Shown here piece by piece: positions 11,264 to 18,915 of a DNA stretch of 64,000 nt; position 1 is the first letter of the stretch, and each line of letters starts with the position of its first letter. The DNA is from Kitasatospora paranensis. Its GTDB lineage: Bacteria; Actinomycetota; Actinomycetes; Streptomycetales; Streptomycetaceae. The stretch covers positions 5,146,001-5,210,000 of the forward strand of contig NZ_BAABKV010000001.1 in the NCBI RefSeq assembly GCF_039544005.1. Direction: 5' to 3'. Made by a program: the position numbers and the translations under genes. The notes beneath the pieces are model-generated. The model worked only from the letters and a program-made list of their open reading frames with translations, ran no database searches and was not told the DNA's origin.

Positions 11264-12340
11264 TCAGCTGCTCAGCCGGGGCAGGATCTGCTCGGTGAGG
11301 ATGGACTGCTTCTGCGCGGGGGTGAGGTGGCACGCCGACAGGTGGCCGTCGGTGTCCGCCCTCTCCAGCGGCGGGCGCTCGGTGCGGCACTTGTCGCCGA
11401 TCACGAGCTCGCGGTACTCGCAGCGCGGGTTGAAGGCGCAGCCGGACGGCGGGTTGAGCAGGCTCGGCGGGGTGCCCGGGATCGGCCGCAGCGGGACGTC
11501 CACCGAGGCGTTGATCCGGGGGATCGAGCTGAGCAGGCCCCAGCCGTACGGGTGCTGCGGGGTCTTCAGGATCTCGCGCATGGTGCCGCGCTCGACCGCC
11601 CGGCCCGCGTACATCACCAGGACGTCGTCGGCGATCTCACGGATCACGCCGAGGTCGTGGGTGATGAAGATGATCGAGGTGCCGAACTCCTGCTGGAGGT
11701 CCTTCAGCAGGTCGACGATCTGGGCCTGCACGGTCACGTCGAGCGCGGTGGTCGGCTCGTCCGCGATCAGCAGCTTCGGGTTGCAGACCAGCGACATCGC
11801 GATCATGGCGCGCTGGCGCATGCCGCCCGAGAACTCGTGCGGGTAGGAGTCCACGCGCTTGTCGGGCTGCGGGATGCCGACCTTCGCCAGCATCTCGACG
11901 GCCCGGGCGCGGCCCTCCTTCTTGGAGGCGCCGGTGTGCTTCATGAACGGCTCGGCGATCTGCCGGCCGATCGTGTAGTACGGCGAGAGCGCGGCCAGCG
12001 AGTCCTGGAAGATCATCGCCATCTTGTTGCCGCGGAGCTTCTCCAGCTCGCGCTGCGGCAGGCCGAGCAGCTCCTGGCCCTCCAGGGCGATGGAGCCCTC
12101 GATGGTGGTGTTGCGCGGGTTGTGCAGGCCCATGACGGCCAGGTTCGACACCGACTTGCCGGAGCCGGACTCGCCGACGATGCCGAGGGTCTTCCCGGCC
12201 TCCAGGTCGAAGTTCAGCTCGTTGACGGCCTTGACGATGCCGTCCTCGGTCCGGAACCGGACCTTCAGGTCGCGAACCGAGAGGAACGCGCCGCCGGCGC
12301 CGGTCTCGGCGGCGGCCTCGGACTTGGTGAGGGTGCTCAC
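11264..12340 (-). CDS. bldKD: BldKD-like oligopeptide transporter ATPase
   Basis: A 358-residue DppD-class ATPase. Walker A GESGSGKS, signature FSGGMRQR, Walker B LLIADEP, H-loop ITHDLG and the tail motif SGCAFNPRC are visible. It starts with GTG at 12340-12338, whose bases overlap the stop of a 20-codon ORF. Its Shine-Dalgarno GAGGAG lies inside that small ORF, eight bases before the GTG. It is 32 bases upstream of bldKE and co-transcribed with it. Confidence 0.82.
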   Translation of the reverse strand: MSTLTKSEAAAETGAGGAFLSVRDLKVRFRTEDGIVKAVNELNFDLEAGKTLGIVGESGSGKSVSNLAVMGLHNPRNTTIEGSIALEGQELLGLPQRELEKLRGNKMAMIFQDSLAALSPYYTIGRQIAEPFMKHTGASKKEGRARAVEMLAKVGIPQPDKRVDSYPHEFSGGMRQRAMIAMSLVCNPKLLIADEPTTALDVTVQAQIVDLLKDLQQEFGTSIIFITHDLGVIREIADDVLVMYAGRAVERGTMREILKTPQHPYGWGLLSSIPRINASVDVPLRPIPGTPPSLLNPPSGCAFNPRCEYRELVIGDKCRTERPPLERADTDGHLSACHLTPAQKQSILTEQILPRLSS

Positions 12341-12399
12341 GGTCGGATCTCCTCGGGTGCGGAGTGGTGCTGGGCGATGACGGATGCGCGGGCGGTCAT
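12337..12399 (-). CDS. 20-codon ORF bridging bldKC and bldKD
   Basis: ATG 12399-12397 overlaps the bldKC stop as ATGA. The frame runs MTARASVIAQHHSAPEEIRP and stops in TGA 12339-12337, which overlaps the bldKD GTG start as GTGA. A GAGG lies six bases before the ATG. The arrangement would let ribosomes pass from bldKC to bldKD without leaving the mRNA. It may encode a peptide or only serve coupling. The family is unknown to me. Confidence 0.35.
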   Translation of the reverse strand: MTARASVIAQHHSAPEEIRP

Positions 12400-13373
12400 C
12401 CGATCCTCACCCGGGGGTCGAGGAGTCCGTAGGCGGCGTCGACGATGATGTTGAAGATGAGGATCGCGGCGGCGCTGAAGAGCAGCACGCCGAGTTCCAG
12501 GGCGGTGTCCTGGGTCAGCACCGAGCGGACGGCGAGCATGCCGAGGCCGTGGATACCGAAGGACACCTCGGTGATGATGGCGCCGGAGAAGACCAGGCCG
12601 AGGTCGAGGCCGAAGATCGTGATGATCGGGGCCATCGCGCCGCGGAGCGCGTAACGGCTCCACACGTAGCGGTTCGACATGCCCTTGGCCCGGGCGGCCC
12701 GGATGTGGTCCTCGGAGAGCTGCTCGATCATCAGCGAGCGGACCTGGCGGGTGTAGTTCGACCAGAAGATGATCGACATGACCAGCCACGGCAGGACCAT
12801 GCCGGTGATGGAGGCGATCGGGTCGTCGGTGAACGGCGTGTACCCCGGCTTGTCCAGCCAGTGCAGCGTCGTCACGAACAGGGCCATCGCCAGCGGTGCC
12901 ACGAAGAAGATCTGCGTCGACTGGCCGAGCTGCGAGAGCGAGCTCGCCGCGGTGTCGAACCAGCTGCCCTGCTTCCAGGCGGAGATCATGCCCAGTGTCA
13001 CGCCGATGACCAGGAAGCAGATGGAGCCGCCGATGGCCAGCATGATCGTCGCCGGGTAGTTGGACATGATGATGTCCCAGACGAACTGGTGCCGGCCGTA
13101 CGAGTAGCCCAGGCATGGGGCGTTGCAGAAGCTGTCGGTGTACTGCGTGCCGACGAACAGGCCCTTGACGTAGTCCCAGATCTGCTCGAAGTGCGACTTG
13201 TCCAGGCCCATGTTGTGCCGGACCGTCTCGAGCTGCTGCGGCGTGCAGCCCTTCGGGCAGTTCAGCTGTGCCTGGTCCACCGGCAGCGTCATCACGGCCA
13301 GGTAGGTCAGCAGGACCAGCAGGAAAAGGATGACAATCGCGCCGAGCGCCCGGCGGGTGAGAAATCTGAGCAT
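12396..13373 (-). CDS. bldKC: BldKC-like oligopeptide transporter permease
   Basis: A 325-residue DppB-class membrane protein starting MLRFLTRRALGAIVILF. It has a typical large loop after the first membrane segment and the EAA-loop motif HIRAARAKGMSNRYVWSRYALR. The C-terminus is AAYGLLDPRVRIG. Unusually for the class, the first loop carries several Cys (NCPKGC and FCNAPC), which might form disulfides outside the cell. It is separated from bldKB by 174 bases containing two hairpins. Confidence 0.83.
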   Translation of the reverse strand: MLRFLTRRALGAIVILFLLVLLTYLAVMTLPVDQAQLNCPKGCTPQQLETVRHNMGLDKSHFEQIWDYVKGLFVGTQYTDSFCNAPCLGYSYGRHQFVWDIIMSNYPATIMLAIGGSICFLVIGVTLGMISAWKQGSWFDTAASSLSQLGQSTQIFFVAPLAMALFVTTLHWLDKPGYTPFTDDPIASITGMVLPWLVMSIIFWSNYTRQVRSLMIEQLSEDHIRAARAKGMSNRYVWSRYALRGAMAPIITIFGLDLGLVFSGAIITEVSFGIHGLGMLAVRSVLTQDTALELGVLLFSAAAILIFNIIVDAAYGLLDPRVRIG

Positions 13374-13481
13374 TGGGGATGGGCTCTTCCGAGTGAGGGC
13401 GCCGTTGGCGGCCGCGTCATGGAGAGTGCCGGGCCCGGGCGGGCCCGGATGGGGGCCTGTTCGGTGGTCGGCAACTGCCCC

Positions 13482-13511
13482 GGTGGGGCCGCCCGGTCGG
13501 GCGGCCCCACC
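13482..13511 (-). terminator. Intra-operon hairpin between bldKB and bldKC (distal)
   Basis: A perfect 13-bp stem (13482-13494 with 13499-13511) with a 4-base loop, 37 bases past the bldKB stop. It is the second of two tandem hairpins in the spacer. Confidence 0.6.
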
Positions 13512-13515
13512 AGGA

Positions 13516-13540
13516 GGGCGCGGGAGGTGATCCCGCGCCC
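13516..13540 (-). terminator. Intra-operon hairpin between bldKB and bldKC (proximal)
   Basis: A perfect 10-bp stem (13516-13525 with 13531-13540) with a 5-base loop, just after the bldKB stop. Together with its neighbour it probably limits read-through or stabilises the bldKB transcript, so that the binding protein is made in excess over the permease. Confidence 0.6.
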
Positions 13541-13547
13541 TGTCAGG

Positions 13548-15314
13548 TCACTGCTTGATGAAGACGCTGGAGACGTCGACCGCGCCGATGACCTCGTTGT
13601 AGGCGACGCCGCCGAGGCCGGCACCGTACACCTGGTAGAACTTGTCGTAGGTCAGCGGGATCTTCGGAACGTCGGCCAGGGCGGTGTCGGCGAGCTTCAT
13701 CCACTCGTCGGCGGCCGTCTTGACGTCGGCGATCTTGTTGATGCGGTCGATCTCGGTGTTGACCGTGGCGCTGTTGTAGTGCGTGTAGTTCGGCGAGCCG
13801 TCGGCGACGGTGCGGCCGTCCAGGGTCGGCGGGACGACGGTCGAGGCGACCGGCCAGTCGGCGCCCCAGCCGGTGCGGTACAGGTCGAACTGGTTGTCCT
13901 TCTTGCCGACCACCGAGTAGTAGCTGGTCGGGTCCAGCTCCTTGCGGTCGACCTTGAAGCCCGAGTTGTTCAGCGCCTCCTGGATGGCGGCGGCGACCGG
14001 CTGCCAACGCGGGGTGTTCGCGTAGGCCAGGACGATCGGGTAGTTCTCCTTGCCGGCTTCCTTCAGCAGCGCCTTGGCAGCCTCGGGGTCGCCCTCCGGC
14101 TTGGCCTTCAGGCCCAGCGGGTCGGAGTCCTTCCAGCCGGACACGGTCGGGCTGATGAGGTTGTTGGCGACGTCACCGGTGGCCGAGCCGCCGAGCAGCT
14201 TCTGCACCTGGGTGCGCGGGAAGGCCAGCGCCAGCGCCTTGCGGACCTTCGGGTCCGTCACGCGGGTGGTGTTGATGTCGAAGGTGTCGACGAACGGCTG
14301 GAACTTGTTGATCAGGCGGTCCTTGTAGGTCGCCGCGTCACCCTGGATCTTGGCGATCGAGGGGTTGTCGGCGTTCTGGACCAGGGTCAGCGCGTTCTTG
14401 TCGTCACCGTTGCCGGCCAGCAGACGCTGGGTCAGCAGCGGGTTCGTGATGCCGAGCTCGAACTCCCACGAGTCCACGTACTGGTGGCGGATCGGGTCGC
14501 TCTTCGGGTCCCAGTTCGGGTTCTTGACCAGCTTGAGGGACTTGTCCTTCTCGTAGCTGGCGATCTTGTAGGGGCCGATCGAGACCGGGTGGTCGTTGTA
14601 CTTCTCCTTGTCGTCCTTCGCCTTCTGGATGGCCGTGATGTTCGGCATGGCCATCGCGTAGGGCGCGTCCGCGTGCGCGTCCTTGAAGTGGAAGACGATC
14701 GTCTTGTCGTCCGGGGTGCCGATCAGGCTGTCCGGAAGCTCCTTGCCCGCGTACGGACCCTCGTAGGTCTTGCGGTAGTCCGCGCCGGAGAGCCAGGTCT
14801 GGACGTAGGTCGGGCCCTGGTCCTGGTAGGTCGCGTACAGGCGCTCGACGCCGTACTTGACGTCCTTCGCCGTGATCGGCGAGCCGTCCTCGAACTTGAG
14901 GTTGTCCTTGAGGGTGTACGTCCAGGTCTTGCCGTCGTCCGACATCTTGCCGGTGTCGGTGGCGAGGTCGCCGACCAGGATGGTCTTGCCGGTGGCCGGG
15001 TCGGTCTTGTAACCGGTCAGCGAGCGGCTGTAGAGCTGCGAGACGGCCTGGTACTCGTTGACGTAGATCTGGCCCGGGTCGAGGTAGTCGAAGCCCGCGG
15101 ACTCGATGCCGTGCGCCACGCCACCGGGCTTCGCGCCCGCGACGTCCTGGGCCGGACCGGTCGAGTCGGCGAGGGTGCCGACGCCGAAGTTCTGCACGGA
15201 GGACTTGGCGGTGTCGCCGGAGATCTTGTTGCTGTGACCGCTGGAGCATGCGGTCATGGACAGCGCGCTGATCGCCAGCATCGCGGGCACGTATGCGGCC
15301 TTGCGAAGTCTCAT
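13548..15314 (-). CDS. bldKB: BldKB-like oligopeptide-binding lipoprotein
   Basis: A 588-residue SBP_bac_5 protein. The signal peptide starts MRLRKAAYVPAM and ends in a lipobox-like SMTACS (Cys23). The mature part contains family motifs such as LKDNLKFEDGSPITAKDVKYGVERL. In S. coelicolor BldKB is the membrane-tethered receptor of the imported morphogenetic signal; here that role is inferred from operon order. The ATG at 15314 lies 94 bases after the bldKA stop. Confidence 0.82.
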   Translation of the reverse strand: MRLRKAAYVPAMLAISALSMTACSSGHSNKISGDTAKSSVQNFGVGTLADSTGPAQDVAGAKPGGVAHGIESAGFDYLDPGQIYVNEYQAVSQLYSRSLTGYKTDPATGKTILVGDLATDTGKMSDDGKTWTYTLKDNLKFEDGSPITAKDVKYGVERLYATYQDQGPTYVQTWLSGADYRKTYEGPYAGKELPDSLIGTPDDKTIVFHFKDAHADAPYAMAMPNITAIQKAKDDKEKYNDHPVSIGPYKIASYEKDKSLKLVKNPNWDPKSDPIRHQYVDSWEFELGITNPLLTQRLLAGNGDDKNALTLVQNADNPSIAKIQGDAATYKDRLINKFQPFVDTFDINTTRVTDPKVRKALALAFPRTQVQKLLGGSATGDVANNLISPTVSGWKDSDPLGLKAKPEGDPEAAKALLKEAGKENYPIVLAYANTPRWQPVAAAIQEALNNSGFKVDRKELDPTSYYSVVGKKDNQFDLYRTGWGADWPVASTVVPPTLDGRTVADGSPNYTHYNSATVNTEIDRINKIADVKTAADEWMKLADTALADVPKIPLTYDKFYQVYGAGLGGVAYNEVIGAVDVSSVFIKQ

Positions 15315-15408
15315 GGTTCCTACCTGTCACTGGGCATGTGATGTCTGACCAGGCGCGGACCGCCGGGGCTCCCGGGACTGCCGGACTGGGGGCTTGCGAG
15401 GGTGGTGC

Positions 15409-16434
15409 TTACCGGATGGTCTTCGGGTCGAGAGCGTCCCGGACCGCGTCCCCGAGCAGGTTGAACGCGAGGACGAAGGTCGTCAGCGCGATGCCGGGGA
15501 AGATTAGATAGGTGAGGTCGGTGTCGTAGTACTGGGCGGCGTCGGCGAACATCCGGCCCAGGTCGGGGGTCGGGCTGGTGAAGCCCACACCGAGGAACGA
15601 CAGGCCGGCCGCGCTGGTGATGATCGCGGGGAGCGTCAGCGTCGCCTGCACCAGGATGGTGGTGGCGAGGTTGGGCAGCAGCTCCTTGAAGATGATCCGC
15701 GTGGGCGAGGCGCCGGCGATCTTGGCCGCCTCGATGTACTCGCGCTCGCGCAGGCTGATGGTGATCGAGCGGATCAGACGGGCCATGCCCATCCAGCCGA
15801 GCAGCGCGAGGATGACCCACATGCCGACGAGTCGGACCCAGGTCGGGGTCTCCTTGTCGACCGGCACGATCGCGTTGATCACGATCGGGAAGAACGCGAT
15901 CGCGGTCAGCTGGGTCGGCAGCGCGAGCAGCATGTCGCTGAAGCGGCCGGTGAAGTAGTCGAACTTGCCGCCGAGGTAGCCCTGGGCGAGACCGACCACG
16001 ACGCCGAGGACGGTGGTGGTCACCACGACGATGACGCCGACGCCGAGCGAGGTGCGCAGGCCGTACAGGATGTTGGTGAAGATGTCCTGGCCGGTCTGCG
16101 GCGAGATGCCGAACCAGTAGTCACCGCTGATGCCGCCGTTGGGCGCGATCGGCAGGCCGAAGTCGTCCAGCAGGTTGCTGTCCTTCAGGCCGTAGAAGGT
16201 GTACGGGTCCTTGCCGTACAGCGCGGAGATCAGCGGCGAGGCGAGTGCCAGCACCACGTACAGGATCACGATCCCGGCGCACACCACACCGGTGCGGTTG
16301 CGCTTGAAGCGACTCCAGGCGATCTGGCCCGGGGTGCGGCCGAGGAGCTCGGCGGGCTTGTCGCCGGCGAGGTCCGACGTGGACCCGTCGAGGACGGCGT
16401 CGTCCTCCACCGTGGTCCCGGTTGGCGTCGTCAT
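15409..16434 (-). CDS. bldKA: BldKA-like oligopeptide transporter permease
   Basis: A 341-residue DppC-class permease and first gene of the bldK-like operon. The N-terminus is cytoplasmic (residues 1-45), followed by a first membrane segment near residues 50-70, a large outer loop (GDYWFGISPQTGQDIFTNI) and five further segments. The EAA-loop motif is EAAKIAGASPTRIIFKELLPN. ATG 16434 follows GGGAG. The stop is TAA. The gene has a long, comparatively AT-rich leader with promoter-like elements. Confidence 0.82.
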   Translation of the reverse strand: MTTPTGTTVEDDAVLDGSTSDLAGDKPAELLGRTPGQIAWSRFKRNRTGVVCAGIVILYVVLALASPLISALYGKDPYTFYGLKDSNLLDDFGLPIAPNGGISGDYWFGISPQTGQDIFTNILYGLRTSLGVGVIVVVTTTVLGVVVGLAQGYLGGKFDYFTGRFSDMLLALPTQLTAIAFFPIVINAIVPVDKETPTWVRLVGMWVILALLGWMGMARLIRSITISLREREYIEAAKIAGASPTRIIFKELLPNLATTILVQATLTLPAIITSAAGLSFLGVGFTSPTPDLGRMFADAAQYYDTDLTYLIFPGIALTTFVLAFNLLGDAVRDALDPKTIR

Positions 16435-16544
16435 GGTGCTAAAGCTCCCGACCGTGGTCTGTGATGCAGCAAGGAGAAAAAAGTTGGATACACGGACTCT
16501 TGCAACTCGTTTATCGAACGTCAAGAGTGCATCAGTTGCTGGAC

Positions 16545-16575
16545 ACCTATTTTTTGCTTCGTGCTGGAATGTCAA
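16545..16575 (-). promoter_or_regulatory. Promoter-like elements for bldKA
   Basis: On the minus strand TTGACA (16575-16570) is followed after 19 bases by ATAGGT (16550-16545), close to the principal sigma consensus though with a long spacer. Transcription would start about 100 bases before the bldKA ATG. A second TTGACG lies near 16522-16517. Confidence 0.4.
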
Positions 16576-16780
16576 CCACTTCGTGTCTCGAAACCGCTTG
16601 ACAGGCCTCCGGTGAGACACCCAAAAACGGACATATCGGGACTGATCGTGTTCACACGTCCGTAACGTGCGCGCCACCAGTCCGGTATCAGGACGCGAGG
16701 TCCGGCGGCATGGGCGATCGATGCGCGTAGATCCGGTGTCCGGTTTGGCCCCATCTGAGGCCTTTGTTCACTGAGAATGA

Positions 16781-16799
16781 GTGTCCGATGATCGGACAC
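16781..16799. promoter_or_regulatory. Perfect 19-base palindrome
   Basis: Nine-base arms GTGTCCGAT and ATCGGACAC flank a single G. It lies 125 bases past the end of the binding-protein gene and about 350 bases before bldKA. It could be a dimeric regulator site or a weak terminator hairpin; the one-base centre favours DNA binding. Confidence 0.45.
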
Positions 16800-16923
16800 C
16801 CCGGTTTCCGGGTGTGCGGAACCGAATTCGCGGGCATCCAGCTCGCGGGGGCGGGGTTCATTTCCCCCGGCTTGATGGCAAATTCACGCCAGTGGCGAAC
16901 ATTCGCCGCACAATCCCGGCTGC

Positions 16924-18645
16924 CTACTTCTGGAAGCCGATGTTCTCGTAGACCGTGTCCGAGAGCCCGGTCGCGCCGAGGTTCGCGAGGTACCGCCGGA
17001 CACCGAAGAGCGCGGGGCGTTGGTAGAGCGGCACCATGCCGGCCACCTGCCAGGCCTCGGCGTCCGCGCTGTTGATCGCCTCGTACTCCGCCTCCGTCCC
17101 GGTCGCCGAGGCGGCGTCGCCCAGGGCCCGGTCGAGGGCCGTGCTGCCGACCTGGGAGGGGTTGCCACCGGCGTTCTGCTGGAACGTACCGCTCGACGAG
17201 GTCGCCGGGAAGGGCGTGCCGAGCGTGCTGTAGAGGGTCAGGTCGAAGTCGTGCCGGCCGAGGGAGGAGTCGAAGAAGTCGGCGGTCGGCCGGGCCTCCA
17301 CGCTGACCTTCACCCCCACGGCGCCGAGCATCTGCACCAGCTGGGCGCTCTCGTTGGCCGCCAGGATGCTGCCGGTCGGGACGACCAGCCGCAGGGTCAG
17401 CGACTGCCCGTCCTTCGCCCGGATCCTGCTGTCCCCGGTGCGGCGCCAGCCGGCCTCGTCCAGGGCCTGCTCGGCCGCGGCCGGGTCGTACTGGCTGAGC
17501 CCGGCGGAGTTGTCGCGGTAGCCGTTCTGCCCGGGCACCAGGAAGTGGTTGTTCATCGGGACGTACGTCCAGTCCAGGCCCTGCAGGTCGGCCCGGGCGA
17601 TGCTCTCGCGGTCCACCGCCCGCAGCACCGCGCGCCGTACGGCCGGGTCGGACAGCGGGGCGCTGCGGCCGTTCAGCGCCAGCACCCGGACGTTCGGGCC
17701 GCCCGCCTTGCGGACCTCGGCGCCGGGCACCGCCCGGGTGGCCCGGTAGCCGACGGCGTCGGGCCCGATGTCGAAGTAGTCCACCCGGCCGCGGGCGAAC
17801 GCGTCGGCCATGACGTCGCTGTCCATCGCCCGGAAGACGATGGTGTCGAGCAGCGGCCGCTCGCCCCACCAGGACGGGTCGGCGGCCAGCGTCACCGTCC
17901 CCGCGCCGCGGTCGATGCCGACCGGCTTGAAGGGCCCGGCGGTGACCGGGATCCGGTCCAGGAACGAGGTGTTGAAGCGCTCCGCGGTGTCCACGTACGC
18001 GGCGGGCAGCAGCGGCACGCCGGCGACGTTGTTGAACATCGCCTGCCACTCGGAGAAGCGCCGGTCGAAGACCATCACGGCCTGGAAGTCGTCGCGGCCC
18101 CGGGTCACCGACGCGACCCGGTCGAAGCCGGCCGTCGAGGAGGTGCGGTACGCCGGGTCGTCGCCGTCCAGCGCCTTCCAGGTGGCTTCCAGGTCGCGCC
18201 AGGTGATCGGGGTGCCGTCGGACCAGTGCGCCTTCGGGTTCAGCGTCCAGGTGACCGTCTGCCGGCCCGCCGTGGTGCTCTCCTGCGCGTTCAGCAGGAA
18301 CGCCTGGTCGGGGCGCTGTCCGCCGCCGGCGTCCGAGTGCCAGAAGGTGGGCAGCAGGGCCTTCATCACCGCGGTGGTGGCCGGCTCCGCGCCGTCCACC
18401 TGGAGCGGGTTCCACTGGGTGGGCAGCTGGTCGATCCCCCACTGCAGGGTCCCGCCCTGGCGAAGTGCCGTACGAGGCTGCGGATTGACGGACAGTTGGG
18501 TCATCCGGGGTGCGCCGCCGCGGCCGAGGTCGGCCGCGTCGTCGGCCGCCGCACCGGCTCCGGCGCCGCTGGAGCACCCGCACAGCAGGAGCGCGAGTGC
18601 TGCCGCCGAGGCGGTCGCGGCGAGCGGGAACCGGGGCTTGGTCAC
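16924..18645 (-). CDS. Lone family-5 solute-binding lipoprotein
   Basis: 573 residues starting at GTG 18645 after GGGAG. The signal peptide MTKPRFPLAATASAAALALL ends in lipobox LCGC (Cys24) followed by Ser-Ser-Gly-Ala. The body is an SBP_bac_5 domain with WTLNPKAHWSDGTPITWRDL and GQNGYRDNSAGL. It is closely related to the truncated binding protein at the window start. It has no transporter genes of its own and lies directly upstream of the bldK-like operon, so it may present alternative peptides to that importer or act as a receptor. Specificity is unknown. Confidence 0.85.
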   Translation of the reverse strand: MTKPRFPLAATASAAALALLLCGCSSGAGAGAAADDAADLGRGGAPRMTQLSVNPQPRTALRQGGTLQWGIDQLPTQWNPLQVDGAEPATTAVMKALLPTFWHSDAGGGQRPDQAFLLNAQESTTAGRQTVTWTLNPKAHWSDGTPITWRDLEATWKALDGDDPAYRTSSTAGFDRVASVTRGRDDFQAVMVFDRRFSEWQAMFNNVAGVPLLPAAYVDTAERFNTSFLDRIPVTAGPFKPVGIDRGAGTVTLAADPSWWGERPLLDTIVFRAMDSDVMADAFARGRVDYFDIGPDAVGYRATRAVPGAEVRKAGGPNVRVLALNGRSAPLSDPAVRRAVLRAVDRESIARADLQGLDWTYVPMNNHFLVPGQNGYRDNSAGLSQYDPAAAEQALDEAGWRRTGDSRIRAKDGQSLTLRLVVPTGSILAANESAQLVQMLGAVGVKVSVEARPTADFFDSSLGRHDFDLTLYSTLGTPFPATSSSGTFQQNAGGNPSQVGSTALDRALGDAASATGTEAEYEAINSADAEAWQVAGMVPLYQRPALFGVRRYLANLGATGLSDTVYENIGFQK

Positions 18646-18851
18646 GGGGTCTCCCAGCGGAGCGGTGCGGCCGGCTGGCCGTCTGCGTGGGGCGGGCCGG
18701 GTGGCTCGGCTGGGAGCACATCCTGCTGATGCCGCGGGCGGGTTGTCGACCTGGTCCGGATCAAGGATCGGTAACACGGTCCGGCGGCCCGCCCAATGGG
18801 CGGTTTCGCCCGGTTTTGCCCCGCCACTGGCGAGTAACCGCCATCCATGTG

Positions 18852-18898
18852 CCGGAGGCCGGGCGGGACGGCTGCGAGCCGTCCCGCCCGGCCTCCGG
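18852..18898 (-). terminator. 22-bp perfect hairpin terminator
   Basis: Arms 18852-18873 and 18877-18898 pair perfectly with a GCG loop, starting 18 bases after the stop of the repeat-rich membrane protein gene. It insulates the downstream binding-protein gene. Confidence 0.85.
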
Positions 18899-18915
18899 TC
18901 GCCGGTGACGAGGGG

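Larger units (their letters stand above)
16435..16923 (-). promoter_or_regulatory. bldK upstream control region
   Basis: A 489-bp gap between bldKA and the end of the lone binding-protein gene. It is much richer in A/T than its surroundings (runs of six A and six T near 16478-16556) and contains promoter-like hexamers, a perfect 19-base palindrome (16781-16799), further TGTCCG-like half-sites near 16738 and 16630, and a short inverted repeat GGCGAA/TTCGCC (16894-16907). I see no credible gene in it. Confidence 0.5.

Noticed and set aside
12384..15341. 985-codon plus-strand open frame across bldKC and bldKB
   Set aside because: Antisense of two clear transporter genes; low-complexity Val/Asp/Gly sequence.
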